NCBI GenBank assembly: GCA_964460905.1
Contig: CAYWRM010000013.1
Coordinates: 33,485 to 97,484 of the forward strand
DNA: 64,000 bases
Direction: 5' to 3'
DNA from: GCA-002708315 sp964460905
GTDB taxonomy: Bacteria > Bacteroidota > Bacteroidia > Bacteroidales > F082
The notes under the pieces are model-generated. The model was not told the origin of the DNA and did no database searches. It saw only the letters and a list, made by a program, of their open reading frames with translations. Of the stretch, positions 26,699 through 35,487 are shown one piece after another. How positions within the stretch are numbered: the stretch's first letter is position 1; each line of letters starts with the position of its first letter. A program made the translations under genes and the position numbers.

Positions 26699-29600
26699 TT
26701 ATTGTTTATTAATTAATAAAGATATTGAAATTCCTACAAGCAACTCAACTTCTTCAGTACAATCTTGCCCTATATTTTCGGAAAAACTTAGTTTAGCAAG
26801 AGTTTCCGAGCAAATATAATCATTAAATTTTATAAACGCATTATCAGATAAGGGGTTGTTCTCAACTATCAGGTTTATTCTGTCAGTAACTTCCATCCCT
26901 TTTTCTTTTCTAAGATTCTGAATACGATTTACAAATTCACGTGCTAATCCCTCATCCTGTAGTTCAGAAGTAACAGTAATATCTAAGGCAACAGTGAGTG
27001 TTCCGTCAGTTGCAACACTCCATCCGGGTATATCTTCGGTACTGATTTCAACATCATTAAGTGTAATATCAAATTTGTTATCATCAATTGTAAGAGTATA
27101 TTCACCGACTTTTTCAAGCTGTTTTATACCCTCTTGATCAATGTTTTGAATAGCCCCTGAGAGCTGCTTCATCAGCTTGCCATACTTAGGTCCCAGAGAT
27201 TTAAAGTTTGCCTTAATCTTTTTAACAAGCACTCCTGAATCATCAGTAATATAATCTACCTTTTTAACATTAACTTCTGAAAGAATAAGATCTTCAATAG
27301 CTTTAATCTGTTTCAAAGTATTGTCAGAAAATACCGGGATCATTATTTTGGCCAAAGGCTGACGAACACGCAAAAAATTCTTCTTCCGTAAGGATAATAC
27401 CATTGATGATATTTTCTGAGCTAACTCCATTCGCTCTTCTAGATCTTTATCAATTAATTCATCATTACAAACTGGAAAATCTGTTAAATGAACTGATTCC
27501 TCTTTATGTTTTCCTCCAACATTATTTAAATCAGTAAATAACCGATCGCTAAAAAAGGGTGCTATTGGAGAACTCAGCTTTGCAACAGTTTCCAGCACAG
27601 TATAAAGTGTTTGGTAAGCCTCTATTTTATCTTTAGCATACGATCCTTTCCAAAATCTTCTTCGCGATAAACGAACATACCAATTACTAAGGTGCTCATT
27701 AACAAAATATTGAATTGCCCTGCCTGCCCTAGTTGGTTCATAATTTGTAAAAGCCTCATCAACATTCTTGACGAGCGTATTTAGCTCTGAAAGAATCCAT
27801 CTATCTAGTTCCATTCTTTCGTTAACAGGAATTTCATCTTCGCTATATGTAAAGCCATCAATATTTGCATATAGGGCAAAAAATGAATACGTGTTATACA
27901 GAGTACCTAGAAATTTTCTTCTTATTTCATCAATACCTGCTTCATCAAAACGAAGGTTGTCCCAAGGTTGAGAGTTGGTAATCATATACCATCTTGTGGC
28001 ATCAGGGCCATATTTGTCTATTGTTTTAAATGGGTCAACAGCATTTCCAAGTCTCTTGGACATTTTGTTGCCATTTTTGTCAAGTACCAATCCGTTAGAA
28101 ACAACATTTTTATATGCTACTGAATCAAACAACATTGAAGCAATTGCATGGAGTGTAAAAAACCACCCTCTAGTTTGATCAACACCTTCTGCAATAAAAT
28201 CAGCAGGAAAATTTTGTTCAAATTCTTCCTTATTTTCAAACGGATAATGAAACTGCGCGTATGGCATTGATCCTGAATCGAACCACACATCAATTAAACC
28301 AGGTTCGCGGAACATTTTTTTACCGCTTTCTGAAACAAGAATTATATCATCAACATATGGTCGGTGAAAATCAAATGTAAGATAATTTTCCTTGCTCATA
28401 TTACCGGGTTCGAAATCAGCTAATGGGCTATTATCCATAAATCCGGCCGTCATTGATTTTTCAATCTCCGCTTTAAGCTCTTCTGCAGAGCCAATCGCTT
28501 TTTGCTCTAACCTATCTTCTGTTACCCAAATTGGTAATGGAACACCCCAATACCGGGATCTTGATAAATTCCAGTCAACAAGATTTTCCAACCAATTACC
28601 AAATCTACCTTCACCGGTTGCTTTAGGTTTCCAATTGATTGTCTTATTCAACTCAATCATCCTATCTTTAAGGGCTGTGGTTTTAATAAACCAGTTATCG
28701 AGAGGATAATACAATATTGGTTTATCAGTACGCCAACAATGTGGATAACTATGCACGTGCTTTTCAACCTTAAATGCTTTATTATTCTGTTTTAGATTTA
28801 CTGCAAGGTCAATATCTAAAGTAGCATCTTTGGCATCAAGTGTTTCATCATATGCATTTTTTACATACCTACCGGCATATTCATTATATAACTCAACATT
28901 AACATTGTTTTTAACAAATTCGGCATCAAGATCTTCAATATTAAAAAAGCGTCCTTTGAAATCGACCATTGGACGACGTTCGCCATTTTTATCAATCAGT
29001 ACCAAAGGAACAATCCCCATTAATTTTGCAACCCTATCGTCATCGGCACCAAAAGTTGGGGCAATATGAACTATTCCTGTACCATCTACTGTAGTAACAA
29101 AATCACCTGGAATTACTTCAAAAGCCTTACCCATTGGTGCTATCCATGGGAAAAGTTGCTCATAAGTAACACCCGTTAATTCAAAACCTTTACATTCACC
29201 AACAACTTTAAATGGAACTTTTTTGTCACCTTTTATATATTCATCAAAGGGAATGTCTTTATTCTTTTCGTTAAAATATGCGTTAAGTCTATCCTTGGCA
29301 ATAATTACCGTTATAGGAATTCCGGTGTACTGATTGTAAGTTACTACTTTGACATAGTCAATTTTATCTCCAACAGCAAGAGCAGTATTTGATGGCAGCG
29401 TCCATGGTGTTGTGGTCCATGCAATTATATATAGGTCTCCTTCCACATCATTAAATACTTTATGAGGAGCTTCATTTCTTATCACTTTAAACTGTGCAAT
29501 GGCAGTAGTATCGGTAACATCCTGATAACAACCTGGTTGATTAATTTCATGGGTACTAAGCCCTGTACCTGCAGCAGGAGAATACGGTTGAATACTATAA

Positions 29601-30130
29601 CCCTTGTAAAGAAGCCCTTTTTCGTTGAGCATCTTTAGTAAATACCATACCGATTCAATATATTTATTATCGAATGTGATGTAAGGATGATCAAGATCAA
29701 CCCAGTAACCAACTTTTTTAGTTAACTCATCCCAAAGATCTTTATATTTAAGGACTTCTGTACGACACTGGTTATTATATTCCTCAACACTTATTTTTCT
29801 TCCAATGTCTTCTTTGGTAATTCCAAGGGTTTTTTCCACACTTATTTCAACGGGCAAACCATGTGTATCCCAACCAGCTTTTCGCTCAACAAACTTTCCT
29901 TTAAGGGTTTGATAACGACAAAAAAGGTCTTTTATAGTTCGTGCCATAACATGATGGATTCCGGGAACTCCGTTCGCCGAAGGAGGTCCTTCATAAAAAA
30001 CAAAAGGCTCATTTCCTTTGCGGTTTTCCATGCTTTTTGCAAACACATCATTTCTCTCCCAAGTTGCCCTAACCTCCTCAGCAAGTTGAGGAAGGTTTAA
30101 TTGAGCATATTCATTATATTTTCTTCCCAT
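26699..30130 (-). CDS. ileS: Isoleucine--tRNA ligase
   Basis: Charges tRNA-Ile with isoleucine. The protein is 1143 residues, the long form usual in Bacteroidota. The class I signature appears as GPPSANGVPGIHH (48-60, HIGH equivalent GIHH) and KMSKRLGN. The editing domain (threonine-rich TTPWTLPSNTALAV) is present, as are the DVWFDSGSMPYAQFHYPF and anticodon-side RRRFWKG motifs. The C-terminal extension (about 1000-1143) follows. It heads the ileS - traR/dksA-like - lspA - U32 gene series. No T-box leader was seen upstream. Confidence 0.98.
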   Translation of the reverse strand: MGRKYNEYAQLNLPQLAEEVRATWERNDVFAKSMENRKGNEPFVFYEGPPSANGVPGIHHVMARTIKDLFCRYQTLKGKFVERKAGWDTHGLPVEISVEKTLGITKEDIGRKISVEEYNNQCRTEVLKYKDLWDELTKKVGYWVDLDHPYITFDNKYIESVWYLLKMLNEKGLLYKGYSIQPYSPAAGTGLSTHEINQPGCYQDVTDTTAIAQFKVIRNEAPHKVFNDVEGDLYIIAWTTTPWTLPSNTALAVGDKIDYVKVVTYNQYTGIPITVIIAKDRLNAYFNEKNKDIPFDEYIKGDKKVPFKVVGECKGFELTGVTYEQLFPWIAPMGKAFEVIPGDFVTTVDGTGIVHIAPTFGADDDRVAKLMGIVPLVLIDKNGERRPMVDFKGRFFNIEDLDAEFVKNNVNVELYNEYAGRYVKNAYDETLDAKDATLDIDLAVNLKQNNKAFKVEKHVHSYPHCWRTDKPILYYPLDNWFIKTTALKDRMIELNKTINWKPKATGEGRFGNWLENLVDWNLSRSRYWGVPLPIWVTEDRLEQKAIGSAEELKAEIEKSMTAGFMDNSPLADFEPGNMSKENYLTFDFHRPYVDDIILVSESGKKMFREPGLIDVWFDSGSMPYAQFHYPFENKEEFEQNFPADFIAEGVDQTRGWFFTLHAIASMLFDSVAYKNVVSNGLVLDKNGNKMSKRLGNAVDPFKTIDKYGPDATRWYMITNSQPWDNLRFDEAGIDEIRRKFLGTLYNTYSFFALYANIDGFTYSEDEIPVNERMELDRWILSELNTLVKNVDEAFTNYEPTRAGRAIQYFVNEHLSNWYVRLSRRRFWKGSYAKDKIEAYQTLYTVLETVAKLSSPIAPFFSDRLFTDLNNVGGKHKEESVHLTDFPVCNDELIDKDLEERMELAQKISSMVLSLRKKNFLRVRQPLAKIMIPVFSDNTLKQIKAIEDLILSEVNVKKVDYITDDSGVLVKKIKANFKSLGPKYGKLMKQLSGAIQNIDQEGIKQLEKVGEYTLTIDDNKFDITLNDVEISTEDIPGWSVATDGTLTVALDITVTSELQDEGLAREFVNRIQNLRKEKGMEVTDRINLIVENNPLSDNAFIKFNDYICSETLAKLSFSENIGQDCTEEVELLVGISISLLINKQ

Positions 30131-30244
30131 TAGGAATTATTTTTTCAATTAAAAATTAGCCTGCAAAACTAATAAAAAATGAGGTAGTTAGGTTGTGATA
30201 TTGAGGTTAAATATTATATGTGTTGGATAGTAAAAATCAGACCT

Positions 30245-30324
30245 TTGTCATTCTGAACGCAGTGAAGAATCTCTCAAGTTGTATTTTATATAGATTAGAT
30301 TCTTAGCTCTGCTCAGAATGACAA
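30245..30324. repeat. Family C hairpin repeat (ATTCT type)
   Basis: The left half TTGTCATTCTGAACGCAG then AAGAATCTC, and the right half AGATTCTT...CTCAGAATGACAA, are mirror images. Each half also folds alone through ATTCT/AGAAT. Confidence 0.85.
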
Positions 30325-30351
30325 GTACATGCAAAATCAATGTTTAGTTTC

Positions 30352-30876
30352 TTATTTACCCTCTATTACCAACCCCACAATCAGAGGATTAGTAATAATA
30401 TTAGTGATTATATCATAACTCCCATATTCGCCTATTTCTTTTATTAATTCCTTCACTCTTCTTTTCTTTTCAGTCATACTATCACTTGATGAAAGAATTT
30501 TTGAAAGTTCTTTTACCTGAGAACCTTTAAGTTCATCCAATATAATATTGAGTAATTCACGTGATACAACATCTTTATTATTATTGTCGATATTTGGTAT
30601 CCCATAAATTTTAAGTTCATCAATAGCAGCTTTTAAAACTTCTGTAGCCAGCCTTTTTGAACCCTCTTCATACGATTCATTTCCCGATGCATCACGTAAT
30701 GACCATGAGCTAAATTCAAAATCAATATTCTTAAGCTGTTTAATTTTTTCATCATTATCACCAAATATTCTTGATAATATTATTACTGAATATTTCTTCC
30801 ATGCTTCAAAATCAAAATCAGATGCACTTAATTTCTCTATTTGCCTCTCAAGTAGTTTTATCTCTTTATTTACCAT
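30352..30876 (-). CDS. Hypothetical helical protein
   Basis: Not recognised. From the ATG at 30876 it is 174 residues; the frame is open to 30987 but the extra leader looks non-coding, and AAAGG sits right before the 30876 start. The protein is soluble, helical and charged. It begins KEIKLLERQIEKLSASDFDFEAWKKYSVIILSRIFGDND, a pattern also seen as an N-terminal helical module in assorted proteins of unknown or defence-related function (from memory, not certain). It ends with a hydrophobic helix (IITNIITNPLIVGLVIEGK). It stands alone between a family C repeat and the atpD promoter. Confidence 0.55.
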   Translation of the reverse strand: MVNKEIKLLERQIEKLSASDFDFEAWKKYSVIILSRIFGDNDEKIKQLKNIDFEFSSWSLRDASGNESYEEGSKRLATEVLKAAIDELKIYGIPNIDNNNKDVVSRELLNIILDELKGSQVKELSKILSSSDSMTEKKRRVKELIKEIGEYGSYDIITNIITNPLIVGLVIEGK

Positions 30877-31003
30877 CCTTTTATCATTTCTGTAAAGATA
30901 TATAATTATTTCAATTGTTGTGTTGCTCATATATGTTAACAACAGAACTTTAGATACACAAATTTTTTGACTAACTAAGTACTTCACAATTAGGATAAAT
31001 TAT

Positions 31004-31011
31004 TATATTTG
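31004..31011 (+). promoter_or_regulatory. -7 promoter box of atpDC
   Basis: TATATTTG matches TAnnTTTG and is followed by GC, 35 bases before the atpD ATG. No strong TTG box at the usual distance. Confidence 0.5.
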
Positions 31012-31046
31012 CGCCCACATTTTAATCCTTTAAATAATAGCTTTTT

Positions 31047-32555
31047 ATGGATAAAAAGAACGTTGGTCATGTTGCACAGGTTATTGGTCCTGTTATTGAC
31101 GTAGTTTTTGAGAAAGAAGAAAATCTTCCTAAAATATTTGATGCTCTCGAAATTACTCGGGATAATGGTGAAAAACTAATACTTGAGGCACAACAAGCCA
31201 TTGGTGAAAACACAATTCGTACAATTGCCATGGACTCATCTGAAGGACTTAGAAGAGGCATGGAAGTGGTTTCTCTTGGACAACCTATTTCAATGCCTAC
31301 CGGAGATGAAGTAAAAGGCCGTTTGTTTAACGTAATTGGTGATGCAATTGACGGATTAGGTGATGTAAACTCAAAGAAAAGATATCCAATTCACAGGGAT
31401 CCTCCAAAATATGAAGAACTTTCAACAACAAAGGAAGTGCTTTATACCGGAGTAAAGGTAATTGACCTAATCGAGCCATATTCAAAAGGTGGTAAAATAG
31501 GTTTATTTGGAGGTGCAGGTGTTGGGAAAACTGTTATTATAATGGAGCTTATCAACAATATTGCCAAATCATATGCCGGTCTTTCGGTTTTTGGGGGTGT
31601 TGGTGAACGTACTCGTGAAGGTAACGATTTACTTCGTGAAATGATCGAATCGGGTGTTATTAAGTACGGTAAAGAATTTAATAAAAGCATGGAAGAAGGC
31701 GGTTGGGACCTATCAAAAGTTGATCGCAAAGAACTTAAAACATCGCAGGCAACTCTGGTTTTTGGCCAGATGAATGAGCCTCCCGGAGCACGTGCACGTG
31801 TTGCATTATCGGGTTTAACTATTGCTGAGTATTTCCGTGATGGAGATGAAAAATCAGGTGGTCGTGATATTCTCTTCTTTATTGATAATATCTTCCGTTT
31901 TACACAGGCGGGCTCAGAGGTGTCAGCACTTCTTGGTCGTATGCCATCTGCTGTTGGTTATCAACCAACCCTGGCTACTGAAATGGGTATTATGCAAGAG
32001 CGTATTACATCTACAAAAAGAGGCTCAATTACATCGGTGCAGGCTGTTTATGTACCTGCCGATGACCTTACCGACCCTGCTCCTGCAACAACGTTTGCCC
32101 ACCTTGATGCAACTACAGTATTAAGTCGTAAAATTGCAGAGCTAGGTATTTATCCCGCTGTTGATCCTCTCGATTCAACCTCACGTATTCTTTCTCCTGA
32201 TGTTGTTGGTGATGAGCATTATAATACTGCTGAAAGAGTTAAACTTATTCTACAGAGATATAAAGAATTGCAGGATATTATTGCAATCCTGGGTATGGAT
32301 GAGCTAAGTGAAGAAGATAAACTAATCGTTCACCGTGCCAGAAGAGTTCAAAGATTCCTATCACAACCTTTCCATGTTGCTGAACAATTTACAGGACTTA
32401 AGGGTGTTGTTGTTTCCATCGAAGATACAATTAAGGGGTTCAATATGATTCTTGACGGAGAAGTTGATAAATACCCTGAAGCAGCATTTAACCTTGTTGG
32501 CACAATTGAGGACGCCATTGAAAAAGGTAAGAAGTTACTGGCTGAGAGCAAATAA
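31047..32555 (+). CDS. atpD: ATP synthase F1 subunit beta
   Basis: The catalytic subunit of F1, making ATP at the alpha/beta interface. The 502-residue protein has P-loop GGAGVGKT (155-162), the GERTREGND motif with catalytic Glu, Walker B region DILFFIDNIFRFTQAG, and the EMGIMQERITSTKRGSITSVQAVYVPADDLTDPAP signature region. It is the first of a two-gene atpDC unit that precedes the rest of the operon, the usual Bacteroidota order. The ATG has its own -7 box upstream. Confidence 0.99.
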   Translation: MDKKNVGHVAQVIGPVIDVVFEKEENLPKIFDALEITRDNGEKLILEAQQAIGENTIRTIAMDSSEGLRRGMEVVSLGQPISMPTGDEVKGRLFNVIGDAIDGLGDVNSKKRYPIHRDPPKYEELSTTKEVLYTGVKVIDLIEPYSKGGKIGLFGGAGVGKTVIIMELINNIAKSYAGLSVFGGVGERTREGNDLLREMIESGVIKYGKEFNKSMEEGGWDLSKVDRKELKTSQATLVFGQMNEPPGARARVALSGLTIAEYFRDGDEKSGGRDILFFIDNIFRFTQAGSEVSALLGRMPSAVGYQPTLATEMGIMQERITSTKRGSITSVQAVYVPADDLTDPAPATTFAHLDATTVLSRKIAELGIYPAVDPLDSTSRILSPDVVGDEHYNTAERVKLILQRYKELQDIIAILGMDELSEEDKLIVHRARRVQRFLSQPFHVAEQFTGLKGVVVSIEDTIKGFNMILDGEVDKYPEAAFNLVGTIEDAIEKGKKLLAESK

Positions 32556-32567
32556 TTATTAGTTAAA

Positions 32568-32615
32568 AGTTATTAGTTATATGTTATCACAGTTTATAAC
32601 CAATAACTACTAACA
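32568..32615. repeat. Inverted repeat between atpD and atpC
   Basis: GTTATTAGTTAT (from 32569) pairs imperfectly with ATAACTACTAAC (to about 32613) across a ~22-base AT-rich loop. There is no T tract, so this is not a terminator; it may shape the mRNA. Confidence 0.4.
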
Positions 32616-32631
32616 TATAACATATATAGAA

Positions 32632-32865
32632 ATGAATCTTGAAATAATCACTCCCGATACAACCATTTATAAGGGTGAAGCCGAATTGGTTCAACTACCC
32701 GGTATTGATGGATCGTTTGAAATATTAAATAATCATGCGCCACTTATTTCAGCTTTAAGACATGGTAAGGTTAAAATTAAGAAAAACGGTAAAGAAGAAT
32801 TTTTTGAAATAAAGGGAGGTGTTATTGAAGTCCTTAAAAATAAGGTGCTGATATTGGCTGAATAA
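32632..32865 (+). CDS. atpC: ATP synthase F1 subunit epsilon (short form)
   Basis: The central-stalk subunit, 77 residues, only the N-terminal beta-sandwich (MNLEIITPDTTIYKGEAELVQLPG ... GSFEILNNHAPLISALRHGKV). The C-terminal two-helix inhibitory domain found in 130-140-residue homologues is absent. The stop codon is followed within 20 bases by a terminator, so this is not a frameshift. The short form is normal for Bacteroidota. It should couple F1 to the c ring but not inhibit ATP hydrolysis through extended helices. Confidence 0.95.
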   Translation: MNLEIITPDTTIYKGEAELVQLPGIDGSFEILNNHAPLISALRHGKVKIKKNGKEEFFEIKGGVIEVLKNKVLILAE

Positions 32866-32880
32866 AAAATACTCACCACA

Positions 32881-32930
32881 AAAAATGAGGCTGTCTAAAA
32901 AGTTAGTTTTTTAGACAGCCTCATTTTTTT
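32881..32930. terminator. Strong bidirectional terminator
   Basis: AAAAATGAGGCTGTCTAAAA (32881-32900) pairs perfectly with TTTTAGACAGCCTCATTTTT. A-rich on the left and T-rich on the right, it serves atpC (plus) and the converging lipoprotein gene (minus). Confidence 0.92.
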
Positions 32931-32947
32931 ATTGCCACTAATAGGTA

Positions 32948-33448
32948 TTATTTCTTTCCAATACCAACCGATGCAGGTAGGGATAAATGCGCTTGCACTA
33001 AAACCCAATCTCCATCAATTTTTTCAACTACCCCGGTAAACCTCATGCCTTCATACTTATGTGCCTTACCTTTATAAATATAGTTGTAGTTCAGAGTTTC
33101 GGCAAACCAGGCAGTATTTCCGGTACAATTTAATTTAATAAATTGGTTAGAGGCTGAAATATAGGTGTCGGTAATATAACCAAACTGTTCTTTAATTGCC
33201 TCTTCAATACTTTTCCAACCCATTAATCTTTCATCAGAATCCGTTCCATAAAGAATAATATCATTATCACTAGCCCAAATATCTTCAATAAGATCAAAAT
33301 CCTGGTTTTCATTGGCAAGAATATAGTTTTCCAGTAAATTTTCGATTGCATCTGTTTCAGCTTCACAATTAACCTCCTTTTTATAATCGTTGCAAGAGAC
33401 AGAAACTAGCATGATGCTAAGCACGATTGTAGTATAAATAATCTTCAT
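32948..33448 (-). CDS. NTF2/SnoaL-like lipoprotein
   Basis: A 166-residue exported protein with a lipobox (VSVSC, Cys20) and a cone-shaped SnoaL/NTF2-like domain (about 25-160): ENLLENYILANENQDFDLIEDIWASDNDIILYGTDSDERLMGWKSIEEAIK ... GKAHKYEGMRFTGVVEKIDGDWVLVQAHLS. This fold binds or converts small hydrophobic ligands, but no catalytic residues can be named. It lies in reverse between atpC and atpB, splitting the ATP synthase genes. Confidence 0.82.
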   Translation of the reverse strand: MKIIYTTIVLSIMLVSVSCNDYKKEVNCEAETDAIENLLENYILANENQDFDLIEDIWASDNDIILYGTDSDERLMGWKSIEEAIKEQFGYITDTYISASNQFIKLNCTGNTAWFAETLNYNYIYKGKAHKYEGMRFTGVVEKIDGDWVLVQAHLSLPASVGIGKK

Positions 33449-33669
33449 AGTTGTACGTTTTTATTCTGTTTAAAAAAAAGATGTGTTAATAATACAAACC
33501 TTTGGTGTGAAATTACAATTTTTATTAATAAGAAAACAGGCCGATTTATTATTTAGACTGTTTTTAAATAAACTTATTTATATTTGCCTAAAATCCACTA
33601 TATAAATTATTTAAAATATCATTTTTGTTATTCAGTATTTATTCGTAAAATTGCACCCAAATTAAACTA

Positions 33670-33830
33670 TTACCAATTAGCTATTAAAATGAGCTTTTTA
33701 AATCAAAATATTTTTCTTCTTAATGAAATGAAATATTTCTTGCATAGCCTAAGCTACGGAAGAAATATATTATAAAGATAAGATGGAAAAGGTGAAGATT
33801 TTAAGGCTTATTTTGGTGGCTATTTGGTAT
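33670..33830. repeat. 161-bp inverted-repeat element, family A copy 3
   Basis: The right end, reversed, starts ATACCAAATAGCCACCAAAAT; the left starts TTACCAATTAGCTATTAAAAT; both continue to an AAATC. The centre (reverse strand) is CCGTAGCTTAGGCTATGCAA, as in copy 1. It is flanked by exact AACTA direct repeats (33665-33669 and 33831-33835). It fills much of the gene-free stretch 33449-33848; the open frame across it is not coding. Confidence 0.75.
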
Positions 33831-33848
33831 AACTACATTCCTTTGTAA

Positions 33849-34970
33849 ATGAGTAGTCTATTACACAAAAAAGTTGCTCTAGCACGAACTGCGTTTATCG
33901 CTATTACGATAATGTTTTTTACCTTCGGTCTATCAGCTCAACATAATGAGCATAATAACGAAAAAGAGGGTGAAACCTGGAAAGAAGATGTTCAGCATGA
34001 AGAATTTAAGGCCGGTGAAATGATTATTGAGCATATTTCCGATGCTTACGAGTGGCATCTTATTACTGCTTTTGGCACTCATTATGCTGTCCCTTTGCCA
34101 ATTATGCTATATGATGAAGGAAAATTTCATTTTTTCATGTCCTCGGTATTCCATCATAGTGTAGAGCACAATGGATATACTATTTCTCACCACGAAATGA
34201 ATTCCGGCAAGTTGGTAAGAAAAGATGCTACTGGCGAAGAAGTAAGACCTACATTGGATTTCTCATTTACCAAAAATGTACTTGCTATATTCATCAGCAT
34301 GTTTGTCATGATTTTTGTATTTCTTTCAGTTGCAAAAACTTATAAGAAACGTGAAGGAAAAGCACCAAAAGGCTTACAATCATTTCTTGAGCCAATTATT
34401 ATTTTCGTACGTGATGATATTGCCAAAGCCTCAATTGGTGAAAAAAGATACAAAAAATATTTGCCCTTTTTACTAACCGTTTTCTTCTTTATAATATTAA
34501 ATAATTTACTTGGAATTATCCCGTTTTTCCCAGGTGGAGCAAACGTTACAGGAAACATTGGTGTAACTGGTGTTCTTGCTGCATTCACATTTATTATTAC
34601 AACTTTTAGCGGTAATAAAAATTATTGGTTGCATATTGTTAACGCCCCCGGAGTACCTTGGTGGCTAAAAATACCTATACCGCTTATGCCATTAGTTGAG
34701 ATTATGGGCGTTTTTACAAAACCATTTGTACTTATGGTTCGTTTGTTTGCAAACATTAGTGCCGGTCATATTATTATTCTTGGTTTTATTAGCCTGATAT
34801 TTATATTTGGTGAAATTAATGCCGGTGCAGGATATGGAGTTGCTGTTGTATCAGTGGCATTTTCCATTTTCATGGATGTACTGGAACTGCTTGTTGCGTT
34901 TATTCAAGCATATGTATTTACACTTCTTTCAGCGCTTTACTTTGGTATGGCAACTGAGGAGTCTCATTAA
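33849..34970 (+). CDS. atpB: ATP synthase Fo subunit a
   Basis: The proton-channel subunit. The protein is 373 residues, about 100 longer than the usual form, because of an N-terminal signal-like helix (about 14-29, ending LSAQ) and a His-rich periplasmic segment (HNEHNNEKEG ... HHSVEHNGYTISHHEMNSG). This extension is typical of Bacteroidota. Membrane helices follow, with the conserved Arg in FVLMVRLFANISAGHII and the C-terminal helix ELLVAFIQAYVFTLLSALYF. It starts the BEFHAG part of the cluster, downstream of the family A element. Confidence 0.96.
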   Translation: MSSLLHKKVALARTAFIAITIMFFTFGLSAQHNEHNNEKEGETWKEDVQHEEFKAGEMIIEHISDAYEWHLITAFGTHYAVPLPIMLYDEGKFHFFMSSVFHHSVEHNGYTISHHEMNSGKLVRKDATGEEVRPTLDFSFTKNVLAIFISMFVMIFVFLSVAKTYKKREGKAPKGLQSFLEPIIIFVRDDIAKASIGEKRYKKYLPFLLTVFFFIILNNLLGIIPFFPGGANVTGNIGVTGVLAAFTFIITTFSGNKNYWLHIVNAPGVPWWLKIPIPLMPLVEIMGVFTKPFVLMVRLFANISAGHIIILGFISLIFIFGEINAGAGYGVAVVSVAFSIFMDVLELLVAFIQAYVFTLLSALYFGMATEESH

Positions 34971-35009
34971 AGAAATTAATCCATTTTTTAATTAAATAAA
35001 ACAATAACT

Positions 35010-35270
35010 ATGGAACTATTAGCAATTTTATTACAGGCTGTGGCCGACCTTACTCCTTATGCGAAAATGGGAGCAGGAATTGGTGCCGGAATCGCTGCAA
35101 TTGGTGCAGGTGTTGGTATCGGACAAATTGGTCGTGGTGCTGTTGAAGCTATTGCCCGTCAGCCGGAAGCTGTTGGCGACATTCGTTCAAACATGATTGT
35201 TGCTGCTGCTCTTATTGAGGGTGTTGCATTTTTTGCAATCGTTGTTTGTTTATTGATTGTATTCTTATAA
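35010..35270 (+). CDS. atpE: ATP synthase Fo subunit c
   Basis: The rotor-ring subunit, 86 residues, two membrane helices joined by the polar RQPEA loop. The ion-carrying acid is Glu70 (AAALIEGVAFF). The sodium-binding pattern (Gln in helix 1 at the right turn and Ser after the Glu) is lacking: Gly follows Glu70. A proton ring is therefore predicted. It starts 39 bases after atpB and is followed by an unusually long 217-base spacer holding a hairpin element. Confidence 0.97.
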   Translation: MELLAILLQAVADLTPYAKMGAGIGAGIAAIGAGVGIGQIGRGAVEAIARQPEAVGDIRSNMIVAAALIEGVAFFAIVVCLLIVFL

Positions 35271-35337
35271 ACAACAACGGAATGCTGTTGTGATGTAGCG
35301 GTTGGCTGCATCATAACAGTTTAATTTTGAAAGAAAA

Positions 35338-35431
35338 AGCCAATAACTTCGTTACGTTCATAATAAAAATCAATCATTTACTTTTCTGTAAACTTCTAAT
35401 TTTTATTATTTCACAAGCCTCGTTCTTGACG
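35338..35431. repeat. Hairpin element, family B copy 2 (inside atp operon)
   Basis: On the minus strand it reads CGAGGCTTGTGAAATAATAA..., then GTTTAC-AGAAAA-GTAAATGATTG and an AT-rich return arm, matching copy 1 at 11963-12090 in order. The two arms pair (AATAATAAAAAT with ATTTTTATTAT) although most arm bases differ from copy 1. It occupies the spacer between atpE and atpF. Confidence 0.7.
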
Positions 35432-35487
35432 TTTTCTTAAAAAAATTTGAAATTAAGAAAAAAGTTAACTGAATAAATAATTAAATT

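Noticed and set aside
30877..30987. Upstream extension of the hypothetical protein at 30352-30876
   Set aside because: The extra residues resemble translated AT-rich promoter sequence, and a Shine-Dalgarno-like AAAGG precedes the later ATG.
33584..33775. 63-codon open frame upstream of atpB
   Set aside because: It runs into the family A inverted-repeat element and has no recognisable protein features.
35010..35270. Sodium-type c ring
   Set aside because: The helix-1 Gln is out of register with the sodium ligand and Gly, not Ser, follows Glu70.
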